DNA from: Agrocybe praecox
Taxonomy: Eukaryota; Basidiomycota; Agaricomycetes; Agaricales; Agrocybaceae
Assembly (NCBI GenBank): GCA_964017145.1
Contig: OZ024847.1
Coordinates: 2,356,001 to 2,420,000 of the forward strand
Reading direction: 5' to 3'
Length of the DNA: 64,000 bases
Below, piece by piece: positions 10,741 through 21,023 of this stretch (position 1 is the stretch's first letter; every line of letters starts with the position of its first letter). The translations under genes were made by a program, and so were the position numbers. The notes under the pieces were generated by a model. That model was not told the origin of the DNA, searched no databases, and saw only the letters and a list, made by a program, of their open reading frames with translations.

Positions 10741-11850
10741 TCTTGTTCGCCTTGATGCTGTATGAATTGAAAATGTAAACATGTCAGCATAAGCAATTTC
10801 ACAATCAATCAGTCACAAATATTGTAGATAAGAATTGGTGGGCATCAAAAAAGAAACATGCAATGTAACTGGAGCTCATGGCCCGGTCGGTCCTCTATAA
10901 TAAAAGCAAAGACAGACAGAGATTATAATGATGGAGGAATAAAAAGAATTTAAAAAGAGGGTGGGTACAAAACTAGAATGGAGTTTACGAACCAAAGATA
11001 ATCAATAATGATTGATACGTCGACCGAGCATAGCACTCCCAACTCGTACACCTCTTTGAACAACCCATTCTTCCACTAAGCATATCCCAATGGTGACGAG
11101 GCAGCAAGTTCAGGTGGTAAATTGTTTAAAATATCGCATATTACGAGTCCCCAGGTGGAAGATTTCCTGCATTTTGTTATCCAATTCTGATCTGGGGCCT
11201 GTGTTTGTCATATCAAAATGTGCTACGAAAGGACGAATTGGAGGGTGGGTTGATTGGCAAAAAAATGTGCCTCGGTTCTTTTCCTGTCCTATTTTTGACA
11301 ACTATTTGGGCTTATTGATCAACACATGTCCGAGTATAGTCCAACTGCCTCTCGATTGACACCTCATCGTGTTCAAAGATATGTCTCTCTTGTGGCAACG
11401 GTTTGGTCTGCACTATAGCATAATCTAACTTCTAAGTACCTTTGAAATATCAAACCAAATTTCTTAGTACATAATATGAGTGGTGGTCGGCAGTCGTTGC
11501 AGCCTTCATCACGGAGGGTGTCGTACTAATGTGGTGGTGATAGAACTCGGAATTCGTCATTATTGCTTAGCTCACTGTCGACTGACAGTAGTCATATGTG
11601 CACCTACATCTCTGCACCAAGGAGAGGGGCAGAGTGAGGGCAGTGGTGGCGGTGGACACTGGAAGAAATTAGATTGATGTTCAAGGTTTGATTTCAACCC
11701 AAATCGGGTTGTTCCCATGCCAGGCCGACCGATAACCACGTGCTGTTGAACACGATGATGGACTACACGAGGCGTAAATCGTAAAATAGATATCCTACAG
11801 GCTTATATAGTTAATAAAATTTTCCTTGAAAGAAAAAGGGATGGTCATAC
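10741..11850. other. No gene recognised
   Basis: Short open frames on both strands overlap and lack motifs. No repeat with the rest of the window was noticed apart from general AT-rich tracts. Confidence 0.35.
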
Positions 11851-11859
11851 TATTAATTT

Positions 11860-12035
11860 TCTATGTACTGTCGTTTAAGGCAAAAGCAACTGGAGTATAT
11901 AAGTTACATTGTTACCATATGGTCAATTTGATGCCATCACTGATGGGGGTCAACAAGGGTCAGAGAAAGTCGCAGAAAGACATTGATTAAAAGGACTTGT
12001 TTTTACTTACGTAAAAGACTCGTAATAGAAAGATA
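11860..12035 (+). repeat. Dispersed repeat, copy 1 of 2
   Basis: Nearly the same sequence occurs in the same orientation at 32990-33175. Landmarks shared by both are AAGGCAAAAGCAAC, GAGTATATA, TTACATTGTTACCA, CATCACTGATGGGGGTCAAC, AAGGGTCAGAGAAAGTCGCA and TTTTTACTTACGTAAAAGAC. It is non-coding and probably part of a transposon. Confidence 0.8.
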
Positions 12036-12478
12036 GAAAAACAAGACTTGTATATGCCATGCGCAGCATTGGCCCACTTTAAACAAGTTTGTGTACATCA
12101 TGACTAGAGCTAGTAGTACTTTTATTTTGTACTACTTTATTTGAGCTGTATTAGATAGAAGTGAAATTGAAAACATGATATTATAAATTTTTGAATGTCT
12201 GTCATTTGTGAATCTGGCACTGAGCAAAATTAATAGAAAAAATAGTGTACATAGAAAGACCTAATCCTAGCTTTTTTACATAGCTCTAACGACTTTCTAG
12301 CTCTGCTGGATCTAGCATACCTCCTACAATCGGACATATTGTGGTATATCTAGCATGTGATGTAGTGGGCTGGCATTGATAGATTACATAAACCTACCTT
12401 TTCTAGCCATGTGTGATCTTCCTGATGTTGAATAAAAAAAAAAATTTAAGATGTCTTATATAATCAGTTTAAAAATAG

Positions 12479-13232
12479 CAAAAGCCCCGGCTTATGCCAA
12501 AGCCAAGCCGCCATTTTGGCTTTTGGCCTGGCTCTGAATTTTTTAAAGCCAAAGCCTTGTCAAGCCAGGCCAAAGCTGGGGCTTAGGGCTGCACACCGTG
12601 ACCGTAGGCTACAACATACGGGTGCTACGGTTCGGCTTCCGTAGCCGTATCGTGAGGCTCCAATAGTTATCTTATACGGTACAGTTACGGTACGGCTTAA
12701 GACCCGTATGAACCGTAGATTGACGGCCGATTCGGCCATATACGGCTGAGTTTAAAATCGCATAAATCAATATGGATTCTTGATGGATTCAATTAAACAT
12801 ACAATAAGCTGTTAACTGTATTGCTGACATACAGAGACAAAATACATGTACCTGACATGTACCCTGTATTTTGATCGTTGGTGATACCATATATGGGATG
12901 GCCGGCCTGCTAAAAAACAGTGCATATGTTTAAATGCCGCTAAAACAGTGCCTGCACTGTCCCGTCATCGCATTCTCGAAGGATGATGGTTATTTTATAT
13001 TTTAGTGACGGTTATTGTACTATCTCTCCTTAAATATATATATATTTATCTACAATCCATACCGTAGCCGTATATTGGCCGTATACGGCCGTATTTGTAA
13101 CCGAACCGTACCGTGGAACCCAAGAATTTCCATATACGGTTACGGTTACGGGTGTGCCGTACCCGTATATGTACCATAGTGTATACGGCCGTATACCGTT
13201 ACGGTTCGGTGCGCAGCCCTACTGGGGCTTTT
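12479..13232. mobile_element. Palindromic AAAAGCCCC element interrupted by a MITE
   Basis: The left edge is AAAAGCCCCGGCTT and the right edge GGGGCTTTTGGGCC. The 100 bp left of the insertion are made of short inverted pieces (CCAAAGCC against GGCTTTTGG, GCCAGGCC against GGCCTGGC). A hAT-type MITE sits inside the right arm. Confidence 0.5.
12584..13221. mobile_element. hAT-type MITE, 638 bp, with 8-bp target duplication
   Basis: The terminal inverted repeats are TAGGGCTGCACACCG at the left and, read inward from the right, TAGGGCTGCGCACCG. Both sides are flanked by the exact 8-bp direct repeat CTGGGGCT (12576-12583 and 13222-13229). An 8-bp target duplication with TAGGG-type ends is the signature of hAT elements. 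The subterminal 130-150 bp on both sides are rich in CCGTA and TACGG words, including self-complementary CCGTATACGG-like runs (12600-12740, 13060-13210). The AT-rich centre has no open frame, so transposition would need a hAT transposase from elsewhere. Confidence 0.9.
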
Positions 13233-13235
13233 GGG

Positions 13236-14500
13236 CCAAGGCAGGGCCAGCACATCACCGACACATCACTAAGAGCAGAGGGAGAAAAGAGGCAAATATT
13301 ATATCATGTTTTAAATATACTAGCTATCAAATAGAGCGAACAGCCAGTGCATTGAGGAGGCATTGTAAGGTTAATAAGCTCTCTAATCGGAACAATGCAA
13401 AAGGCTGGAATGATTCAAGTCAAATTGAGAGGGAGGCCATTCAAGCATCAGGAAGATCACATGTCACTAGAAAAGACTTGTGGGTGTGGGCCAAGTGTGG
13501 GCCAATGCATGGCATGGCATGTTGATGGCATGTACAAGTCCTTATGTTGAGTTTTATTTTCATTGTTGAGTTGCTTTCACTCCCTGTACCTGGTGCAATT
13601 GGAGTTAGGGTTCGATTGGTACTCCCGATCCCATCAAATTACCTGATTTGGTTAATCTTATCGAATTTTTATCTAATCATATCGCGGCCTATCATATTGC
13701 CGTCGTGCCGGTTCTTAACCGTTAGGGGCGTAGGATGGCAGAAAAGAAAAACAAGAATTTTTTAACATACCTTATACATGCCATGAGCTTCATTAAAAAT
13801 TACGCCATCGTCTCTCAGGAGATCATAAGTTACTGAATCACAGTAATTAACAAACAAAATATGGTGCACCGCGTTGACTGTATATATACAATAATGCACA
13901 GAAAAAATCTTTTAAACGACAGTTTTTTGCATAATTTCAGTGCTCTCAAAGATGATACTTCGAGAAAGTTACTTAAAAATTTGCATTGTACTATTATATG
14001 GTTCCAAAAGCCATGCGGCTCATTACAGAGACGCAAGATCCATCCAATTTGCTGAACTTCTCAATTAATACGGAAGCCTGCCATGGCGGCAGCTCTCGGT
14101 GGACTGATGGTCAACAACTCCGCCTCAAGTGTCCCCGAAACGGCTAGTCTTTGATGGCATCAAACTTAATCGAAAGTACCAATCGAACTACTACTCGTGC
14201 AATTGTAATGTTATTGTAATTACTTGATCCGAAAACAGATATAGATAAGATTGAACCGAGAATTTAGAATATGTTGATCTCGTAGAAGTATCTACGAGAA
14301 ATATATTTGAGATGAACCAGTCCGTATTTGCTACATTTATCGGGTGTATCAAAGAGACGTGGAGCTTGCATAGGTCCTGCTTCTGGAATAATATGTCAAT
14401 CAAGTTGAGCCAAATTGGTTGTGTTTCTAACTTACATTCCCTCAATTGCACCGGTGAATGTGTGGGGTAAGAATAACGACAGTAGTATGTACTATAGTAA
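13236..14500. other. No gene recognised
   Basis: After the element end at about 13535 the sequence is AT-rich, with traces of the TACATGCCATGA-type dispersed repeat near 13765. Open frames are short and overlap on both strands. Confidence 0.35.
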
Positions 14501-14514
14501 CTACGTACTCGTGA

Positions 14515-15330
14515 TGTAGAAGTGCATTCCAAGACCTGTAGCACCAAGAGGGTGGCCCTTGGCTTCTAGGCCGCCACTAGAATTGACGACATACTTGCCA
14601 CGTACTTAAATTGTTCAGTACCCATTGAATGAAAAACGCGATATTCGGTAGCTTACAGTATTGTCACCACGTTCCACGAGCTTGTGGGTTTTGTTGGGAG
14701 CACAAAGACCAAGTGCAGGGTATGTAATGAGCTGGATATTTTTTTGAAGTATTTATTCAGCACAAAGAGTCAGCAAATTGTACCTCGTTGACCGCAAAGC
14801 CGTCGTGCAGTTCTACGAGACCAACCTGGTCCCGACCTTCCCCTTCACGCAGCACCATCTTAAATAGCCCGTTGAGGCAATTTCCATAGGCTGAGGGAAA
14901 GGAAACCTACCGAGGTTGGGCTGCAGACGAAGTTCGTCAAATTCCTAGTAGTCTTAGGAGCTACAATTTACGTGCCTGTCAGCTACTTGCGGCGTACTGA
15001 TGCAAGAGGCAAAGGTCGTGTACCAATCTTCGCAAGGTGTTTAACACCAGCACCGTACTTCTGGAAGTATTCTTGAGCAACATTATCGAAGAGACGAGGA
15101 GCACCAGTCCATGGTTTTCGCTCAGAGTCTCCTCGAGTTCGAACGAGAGTTGGTTAATCAGAGCCGTGGGGTTGGGACGATCAGGAAGTTGGTGGCCAAA
15201 CTTCCAGGCTTCATACGTTCGAAACCAGAGCGAGTACGCATTCAACCTGCCCGAAATAGCGCATGGTGATCGCGTAGCCACCGGGCTTGGAGCCCGACTC
15301 ATAGAGGTGGACTTTGTGATCGCTTTGCTC
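14515..15330 (-). pseudogene. Sterol carrier protein X (SCP2-type) thiolase relic
   Basis: On the minus strand the blocks run in thiolase order: FERMKPGSLATNF (near 15215-15180), ETLSENHG, LFDNVAQEYFQKYG then AGVKHLAKIG (15085-15015), QVGLVELHDGFAVNEV (near 14835-14785), LGLCAPNKTHKLVERGDNT (near 14705-14655) and GKYVVNSSGGLEAKGHPLGATG split by an intron (14600-14520). The ELHDGFA-x-NE and KGHPLGATG motifs are characteristic of SCPx/3-ketoacyl-CoA thiolases, which cleave 3-oxoacyl-CoA in peroxisomes. A one-base deletion follows SLATNF near 15180, and the N-terminal catalytic cysteine region and the C-terminus are missing. It is a truncated, frameshifted copy. Confidence 0.75.
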
Positions 15331-15540
15331 ATTCAAAGCTATGATATACAGACATTAGTTTAGGTCAACTCTATTAGGGAGAACGACGCAATGTGTTTAC
15401 CCATGTTACACCAAGGCCAGAGACACCAGCATCAACAACAGCCACTAACACTATTCACCGACGGACTCCGGTGTTGCTATGAGTGTCATTCTCGCCGGTC
15501 TGGCCCCTGGCACTGTCATAGTCTTCACCACCTGTATCTG
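15331..15540. other. No gene recognised
   Basis: This lies between the thiolase relic and a MITE. It may contain unrecognised N-terminal remnants of the thiolase. Confidence 0.3.
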
Positions 15541-16309
15541 TCAAATGTATGCATGAGCGATGCATAGCTGCCCCACATAAAGTATGCATCCACAGGGGCA
15601 ACTGCCCAACTGCCCAAAGTGATGCATCAGGGTGACCAGCAGTGACTAGAGGGGTGTAATCATGTGAAAATCATGTGATCTGATGCATAGCCACAGTATA
15701 GTCATGTGATCTAGTGCACAGCCACTAAAGCTATTTTTATTAAAATGTTCTAAAAATAGATTTTCATAAACCATATAAATATGTAATGTATTCTAAAAAT
15801 AATCCGTTCTAAAAATAACTCATCATATTTGGCAAATTCGTGATTGTTCTAAAAATAAACTCAACTAAAAATAGATATGTTCTAAAAATAGATTTGATCT
15901 TATTTGGTCATGTCTTAGTCCCGTCCATCATGGCATCAAGAGGACTTTATCGCAAAATCTCAAAGTCCAAAGTCCACTTGCCTTATTGGGTTGTTTGGAT
16001 GTGATGTCACTCAAAGGCTTTGTTTGTTTTGTAGCAGGCCTGCTCCTGCCTGCTAACATTATTATTTATTATTTGTTTGTATTTGAGGCCATATAAACAT
16101 ATGAACGGAGCCCAAACATGTAAATAGAGGCAAGCAAAAAGTCATGTGCATTGATTTTGATCCCATCAATATCAAACACATGACTATAGTCACAAATGAT
16201 CACAATAGGCCAGCCAGAGGGCTTGATGCATCACTTTGGGTTGGGCAGTTGCCCTTGTGGATGCATACTTTATGTGGGGCAACTATGCATCACTCATACA
16301 TAAATTTGA
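15541..16309. mobile_element. MITE with about 88-bp inverted arms
   Basis: The left arm 15541-15628 (landmarks ATGCATGAGCGATGCATA, CCCCACATAAAGTATGCATC, GGGCAACTGCCC, AAAGTGATGCATC) is repeated inverted at 16222-16309 with about 90% agreement by eye. The spacer contains at least six copies of TTCTAAAAATA or a near variant (15744-15900). No protein is encoded. Its GGGCAGTTGCCC word also occurs next to the termini of the KDZ element starting at 16965, which may mean a shared mobilising transposase. Confidence 0.75.
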
Positions 16310-16964
16310 CAGCACTGGCTGTCTTCACAAACGAAACACTCCAAATGTTACTGCAATTTACCGAGCCCATTTGAAGACTTCAAAATTTTGCTACACTTGG
16401 AGGAACATCTGGAAATGTTTTATATCCATGATTCAGGACGGTATCGTATTTGAACGAGTTCATTGTCGTCTATGTCCCCGAAGGTGTTGACCTCGCTTGT
16501 GTGACAAACGTCACTGTCACCTCCGGAGTTCAGTACCGGTCCCCGCCCGAGGTGTCGGCTTTCGGGAACGGTCGCGTAAAGAGAAAAGCGCTGAGAGGGT
16601 CGAGCTCGCTGAAGGAAGGGTTCAAAGAAATCTCAGAGGCAGATAACATTCGATAAAGCAGGGAAAATAGGGTGCAGAAATCCAGAGAGTGTCCAAGGCC
16701 GCAAAAGAGAGATACACCAGGAGAATTTCGGAGGCGGAATAATCGTGAAGATTCTGGCAATCCAGAAAGCACAGATATTCATAGAAAGGATGGAGTACCT
16801 TGTCGACCTTGGAACGGCTGTGCTAGTCACCCAAAAAAAACCCCAATTTCCAGCAAAAATTTCTGCGTGTACATCCTCGTCCTTCACGAACCCCGGTCCA
16901 TGTAGCTGGATGGGCAGTCCATTCCTCTGTTGCTGAACATCTTGCTGAACATACAGCCATAGCT
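16310..16964. other. Unassigned sequence left of the KDZ element
   Basis: Open frames on both strands (for example FIVVYVPEGVDLACVTNVTV at 16458-16520) have no recognised homology. No match to the 5' end of the PUF gene on the other side of the element was noticed. Confidence 0.3.
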
Positions 16965-17644
16965 GCTAATATTCTATATGAAATATGGGCAGTTGCCCAA
17001 ATAGCTTTATAAATGCCTGGGGGCAGTTTGCTACCTGCCCAATATGGAAGCACTCAAAAAGGATGGCTTTTTCGTGCCGTGAGGTGGCATATATAGGCAT
17101 GTGATGACCTAAAGAGAGCGGGGATAGGTCACTCTGTGGCCGAGGTGCCGTCCAGGGGGCGGGAGAGTGATATATAGCATTGGCGGGCAGGCGGGCATAG
17201 GCCGACACAGCCACATCCGTGCCAAACGCACGAAACAGCATCCTTGGACGTCGAGCACGCTAGTTTGATGGGTTGGGGACGGAATTGGCGCGGGAAACTT
17301 CTCCATAAGGGATATACCTATTTTAGAGAATTTTTGGCGCCCTTTGTGCGCCAATTGGGAGGAGGGGAGGGATGGATTGGCGAGGATGTAGTTGGATGAC
17401 GCTCTGGATAATATTATCTAAATATAGTTACCGGCGCTGTGCTATTTTTGAAATAGGCGGGCACTACGGCTATTTCTGAAACACGGCTGTGGACTTTGTC
17501 TAGACCGTCAGATTAGATTAGATATTGGAACCATATCTATTTTAATACAGCGCGCTAACGGCCATTTCTCAAACACGGCTGCAGACTTTGTCTAGACCGT
17601 CAGATTAGATTAGATAATTATTTACGTGTAAACTACGTCTATTT
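16965..17644. repeat. Left terminal inverted repeat of the KDZ element
   Basis: Matches the reverse complement of 29028-29708. The outermost 60 bp contain GGGCAGTTGCCC and GGGCAGTTTGCTACCTGCCC. The inner part enters the subterminal repeats. A long open frame inside (17109-17354, minus) is present in both arms but is a by-product of the repeat. Confidence 0.9.
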
Positions 17645-17815
17645 TAATACAGCGCTAACAGCTATTTCTCAAACACGGCTGCAGACTTTGTGTAGACCGT
17701 CAGATTAGATTAGATATTGAAACCAGATCTATTTTAATACAGCGCGCTAACGGCCATTTCTCAAACACGGCTGCGGACTTTGTCTAGACCGTCAGATTAG
17801 ATTAGATATATCTAT
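17460..17815. repeat. Subterminal tandem repeats, about 95-bp unit, four copies
   Basis: Each unit contains the words ATTTCTCAAACACGGCTG, GACTTTGTCTAGACCGTCAG, ATTAGATTAGATA and TATTTTAATACAGCGC. The right arm keeps only two copies (29045-29215). Such repeated subterminal motifs are typical transposase-binding sites. Further AGATTAGATT words occur at 17862 and 18020. Confidence 0.85.
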
Positions 17816-18258
17816 CAAGTTTCAACAACTTCCGACATGGTTCTCTGTTTTGGGGAGATAAGATTAGATTAAATAGATAAACACTTGGGGAAAAATGTCT
17901 GCCCTTCCGATGAGATACATCATATTACAGTATATAAAATAGAGTAGTGTTAAATATTACGGTATACCGTATGTTAGCCCACATCCCAATGGTTAACGTT
18001 GAGAATCATTTCGCCGTCTGATTAGATAAGATTGATAACGACTTGCGAAAAATATTGCTCATGTTCCTATAATTATTTCAACTAGTATCTGATTTTCACC
18101 TTAAAATGTAGGTAACCGAGAGCTTAAACTACCTTAGAAAAACAAACCACTGTATACTTGAATATATCACTCACAGATGCTTTCAAAGATGGCCAAAATA
18201 ATAGTATAATTCACAAAAAACTACGAAAAAAAATAACAAAAATAGAGAAAAAAAAAGC
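17816..18258. other. Non-coding, AT-rich inner flank of the left arm
   Basis: No open frame of note. It includes the likely 3' untranslated region of the minus-strand gene that ends at 18259. Confidence 0.4.
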
Positions 18259-20580
18259 CTAGGCGTCGTGCACGGAAAGAATCATATCTTGACATCCCTC
18301 CACCATTTCCAGCCAACCCTTTCTATCAGCGGAATCGCCTAACCTCTGCAACTGAATTCCCCAAAAGAATAGACCCGCGGCAAGACTGAGGACGCCATTG
18401 GCACCAGGTACATCAAATGCACGGTGCCAAGCCTCGTCATCCTTTTGATCAACGTTGACGTAGAGCGAATTCCACCAAGAAACAAACCCTTTCTCGTACT
18501 TATCGATGTCTTTGATTACTGGACGATAGGTGGGAACGCGCGCGTGTTTTATCCAGTCGCTGATCACGGTGGGTCGTCGTGTTGAGCCTAACTTTCCAGG
18601 GTTAGGCCTGCTGACATTTGCCTTTTCGTAATCGAACCAAGTTTTCACATAGGCCATCCAAGTGTCTCCGAGTGATTCCTCCTCCAGCATTTCTCGTGCC
18701 TTTTGGAGCCAGAGTGGGAGATTGTCGTGATATGAATGTGTAGACGAGTGAGCGACAGTGATAGTGGAAGACGAAGAGGTCCCGAGAGGGGGCAATATAG
18801 AAGACGAAGAGGTCCCGAGAGAGATAGAAGTTGAAGAGGGAATAGGTGGGGGCGAAATCGATTGTGAACGTGGTGTTGCAGCACAGGTAACGGATGACGT
18901 AGCGCTCCGTGAAACTCGACTCCTTTTAGGAGCCAAGTCACCGGTGGCGCTTTCATCAGCTGCTTTCCTTTTTTGAGGTGGAGGATCGGTGATCGGGACC
19001 GTGCTGTTTGCAGGGAAGGAGGATCTAGTTGAAACAGGGGAAGGTGGAGGACTCGGTCCTGGGGATTGAGGAGGGGTGTTGATGTCGTCAACGCATGAAG
19101 GTTCGATAAATGGGTCGCAAAGAGATGCTGACGCACTGGAAACATCGGTGTTCCCAGAGGCATCGTTTTTGGTGAGGTTTGGCGTCGTGTTCGGGGTATC
19201 ATTGGTGTGGAGTGTAGTGTCGGAGATGGGTGGGAGATTGCTGGAGACGGATAGAGCATGGGCAGGGGCAGGGGCAGGGGCAGCAGTTGAGCTGTCGGTC
19301 AAACTGTCAACGAAGTCCAACATGGCACCTTCTCCTTCAAGGTCCATGGCTTCGAGGCAGTCTACCTCTGCACCTTCAGGTAAGGCTTGAGCACGACATT
19401 CCTCTGGTGCTGTCCTTGTCATTAGATATGTAAAGTAGTTAGGAAAAAGTAATAAATCTTACTGTAGCACATTTGCAGAAAGCGACCGAACAACGGGACA
19501 ACTGACTTCTTGTAAGGATTTCGTAAAGCGCGGCCAAAGTTCATCTTGATCTCTCCAGAGGTCGTACCAGAGTGAACGCTGAAAAAAAAAGATTTAGCAT
19601 AAGTAACGAACGTAGCCGAATAGATAATGTACAATACCTGATAATATTGAGTTGACCGTCGTGAGCCGGCTCTGGACCACCAACGATGAGAGTCGCCTTC
19701 CATCCCGTAGCTTCGCAAATAAGGTCGAGGATAGGCTGGGAAAACTGTACCAAGCCTTGAATACATCTACCAAAAATTCAAAAAGAGAAAAAACGAAGAG
19801 GCGAAGATTGAACGTACTTTTGGCGATCAGAGGGCTTCATAGAGAGGGGACCTTCAGCCTTCAGCCTCCATTCCTTCATTTGCTCGTTATGTTCCTTCTC
19901 AGCTGCCAATCTCCACGACTCTTTTCCGTCCTCTCCCAACTTCTTGAACAGTTCTCGAGCAACGCGATCGCGGAAAGCAATCAACATTTGGCGTGTGATT
20001 CCTTCAGGTCCAACACGAGATTTCACCTCAGTGTCGACTAATGCGCCATTGGACTTGCGCCACATGTTGACCGGGGTTTTGAGGCGAGGTCGAATGGGAG
20101 GGAGTCCAATGAGTTTCTGACGAAGATGATGGTTGGGACTGTCAAGGTCAGACCCTTTGACGCCGTGATTTTGATCTTTGATGTGCTGATAGACAAGCCA
20201 TCGCTTGATTTGCTAAATATAGACATCAATGGACTTGCATATTTTTCGAGAATCAATGAACGCACCCCTTTGCGAAAATTGATGAGTTTTTGTCTCTCTT
20301 CCAACCTTGCTTGTTCCTTTTTTAGTTCCTCTTCTGTCAAGCTCTCGAGGTCTGGGATACCTGGCTCCGGGTCAGCAGCGTTGTCATCGATGGCTGCCAA
20401 AGCCTCGGGTGTTGGCTCCACATCGTGGTCAAGTTCCACTGGGTACCGTTTGAAGTAGCGACGGGAGATGTCGGCCAAAGCATCTGCAGGAGTTCCATCC
20501 TGAACTGCGGCTGCATACAACGGCTTCTCACCGATCATAAATGCCTTGCGCGATCCGCTGAAAGCACCGCGGTGTACCAT
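18259..20580 (-). CDS. Agaricomycete hypothetical with HMG-like region, KDZ cargo (701 aa)
   Basis: Five exons in consistent phase: 20580-20266, 20212-19819, 19766-19638, 19578-19463 and 19409-18259 (the exon 2 end may be 19818). The ATG opens MVHRGAFSGSRKAFMIGEKP. Then come a D-x-x-R-R-(Y/F)-x-K-R-(Y/F)-P block, an acidic helix (SLTEEELKKEQARLEE) and IKRWLVYQHIKDQNHG. An HMG-box-like stretch follows (TPVNMWRKSN to KEHNEQMKEW, roughly residues 145-215), then QPILDLICEATGWKATLIVG, GGPEPAHDGQLN, HSGTTSGEIKMNFG and a Ser/Pro-rich linker with a basic nuclear-import-like motif (PPPQKRKAADES, APKRSRVSRS). The C-terminal domain has WLQKAREMLEEESLGDTWMA. I know this architecture from large Agaricomycete families of unknown function. 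DNA binding is inferred from the HMG-like part only. Confidence 0.85.
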
Positions 20581-21023
20581 ATTGAAATAGTCTGAGAAAC
20601 AGGTAAGTTCAAGTTCGTTGGAAGGTACAATTAAGAGAACTCACATAAAAATAATTTCAACCATGTATATAGGACAGATACGCAATGATATATGGTCCGA
20701 CCGTAAAGGTGAGATCGCTGATTCCCGATCGTTTCTTTCTCTAGTGCGTAGCAGTGTACCTAAATTTGATATTGATTTTATTGCCAGCTTTCTAGCTATT
20801 TTTCGTTCCGCTAACGCGTTGAATGAAAGGGAGAAAAAGCGGCGGCGTGGATCTCGTAAATTGTACACGAGTTCTCAAACGTTTATGTCTAGGTTACCTC
20901 AGTGAGAAATAAATATCAAGCCGCATTTTTGGGATAAAAGCTGTCCTCTTTTAGGCTTCATCCGACGGGCTTGTTTCGTACCAGCATCACACAGTACCAC
21001 ATCGCGCATTTCTGCTAGTCATT
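20581..21023. other. Divergent intergenic region of the KDZ element
   Basis: It separates two genes transcribed away from each other and so should contain both promoters. Short open frames here are not supported by motifs. Confidence 0.4.

Larger units (their letters stand above)
12046..13535. mobile_element. Composite non-autonomous element with weak inverted ends
   Basis: The left end (GACTTGTATATGCCATGCG, then GCATTGGCCCAC) is mirrored at the right end near 13470-13540, where the reverse complement reads GGACTTGTACATGCCATC and GCATTGGCCCAC. Similar end pieces recur near 2535 and 13765. It encloses the two nested elements listed next. No transposase is present. Confidence 0.5.

Noticed and set aside
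17109..17354. 81-codon open frame conserved in both arms of the KDZ element (also 29319-29564)
   Set aside because: Its conservation is explained by the terminal inverted repeats being near-identical; composition and lack of motifs do not support a protein.
17505..17815. Telomere-like AGATTAGATT runs
   Set aside because: Runs are only two to three units long, embedded in a 95-bp subterminal repeat, and basidiomycete telomeres are typically TTAGGG.
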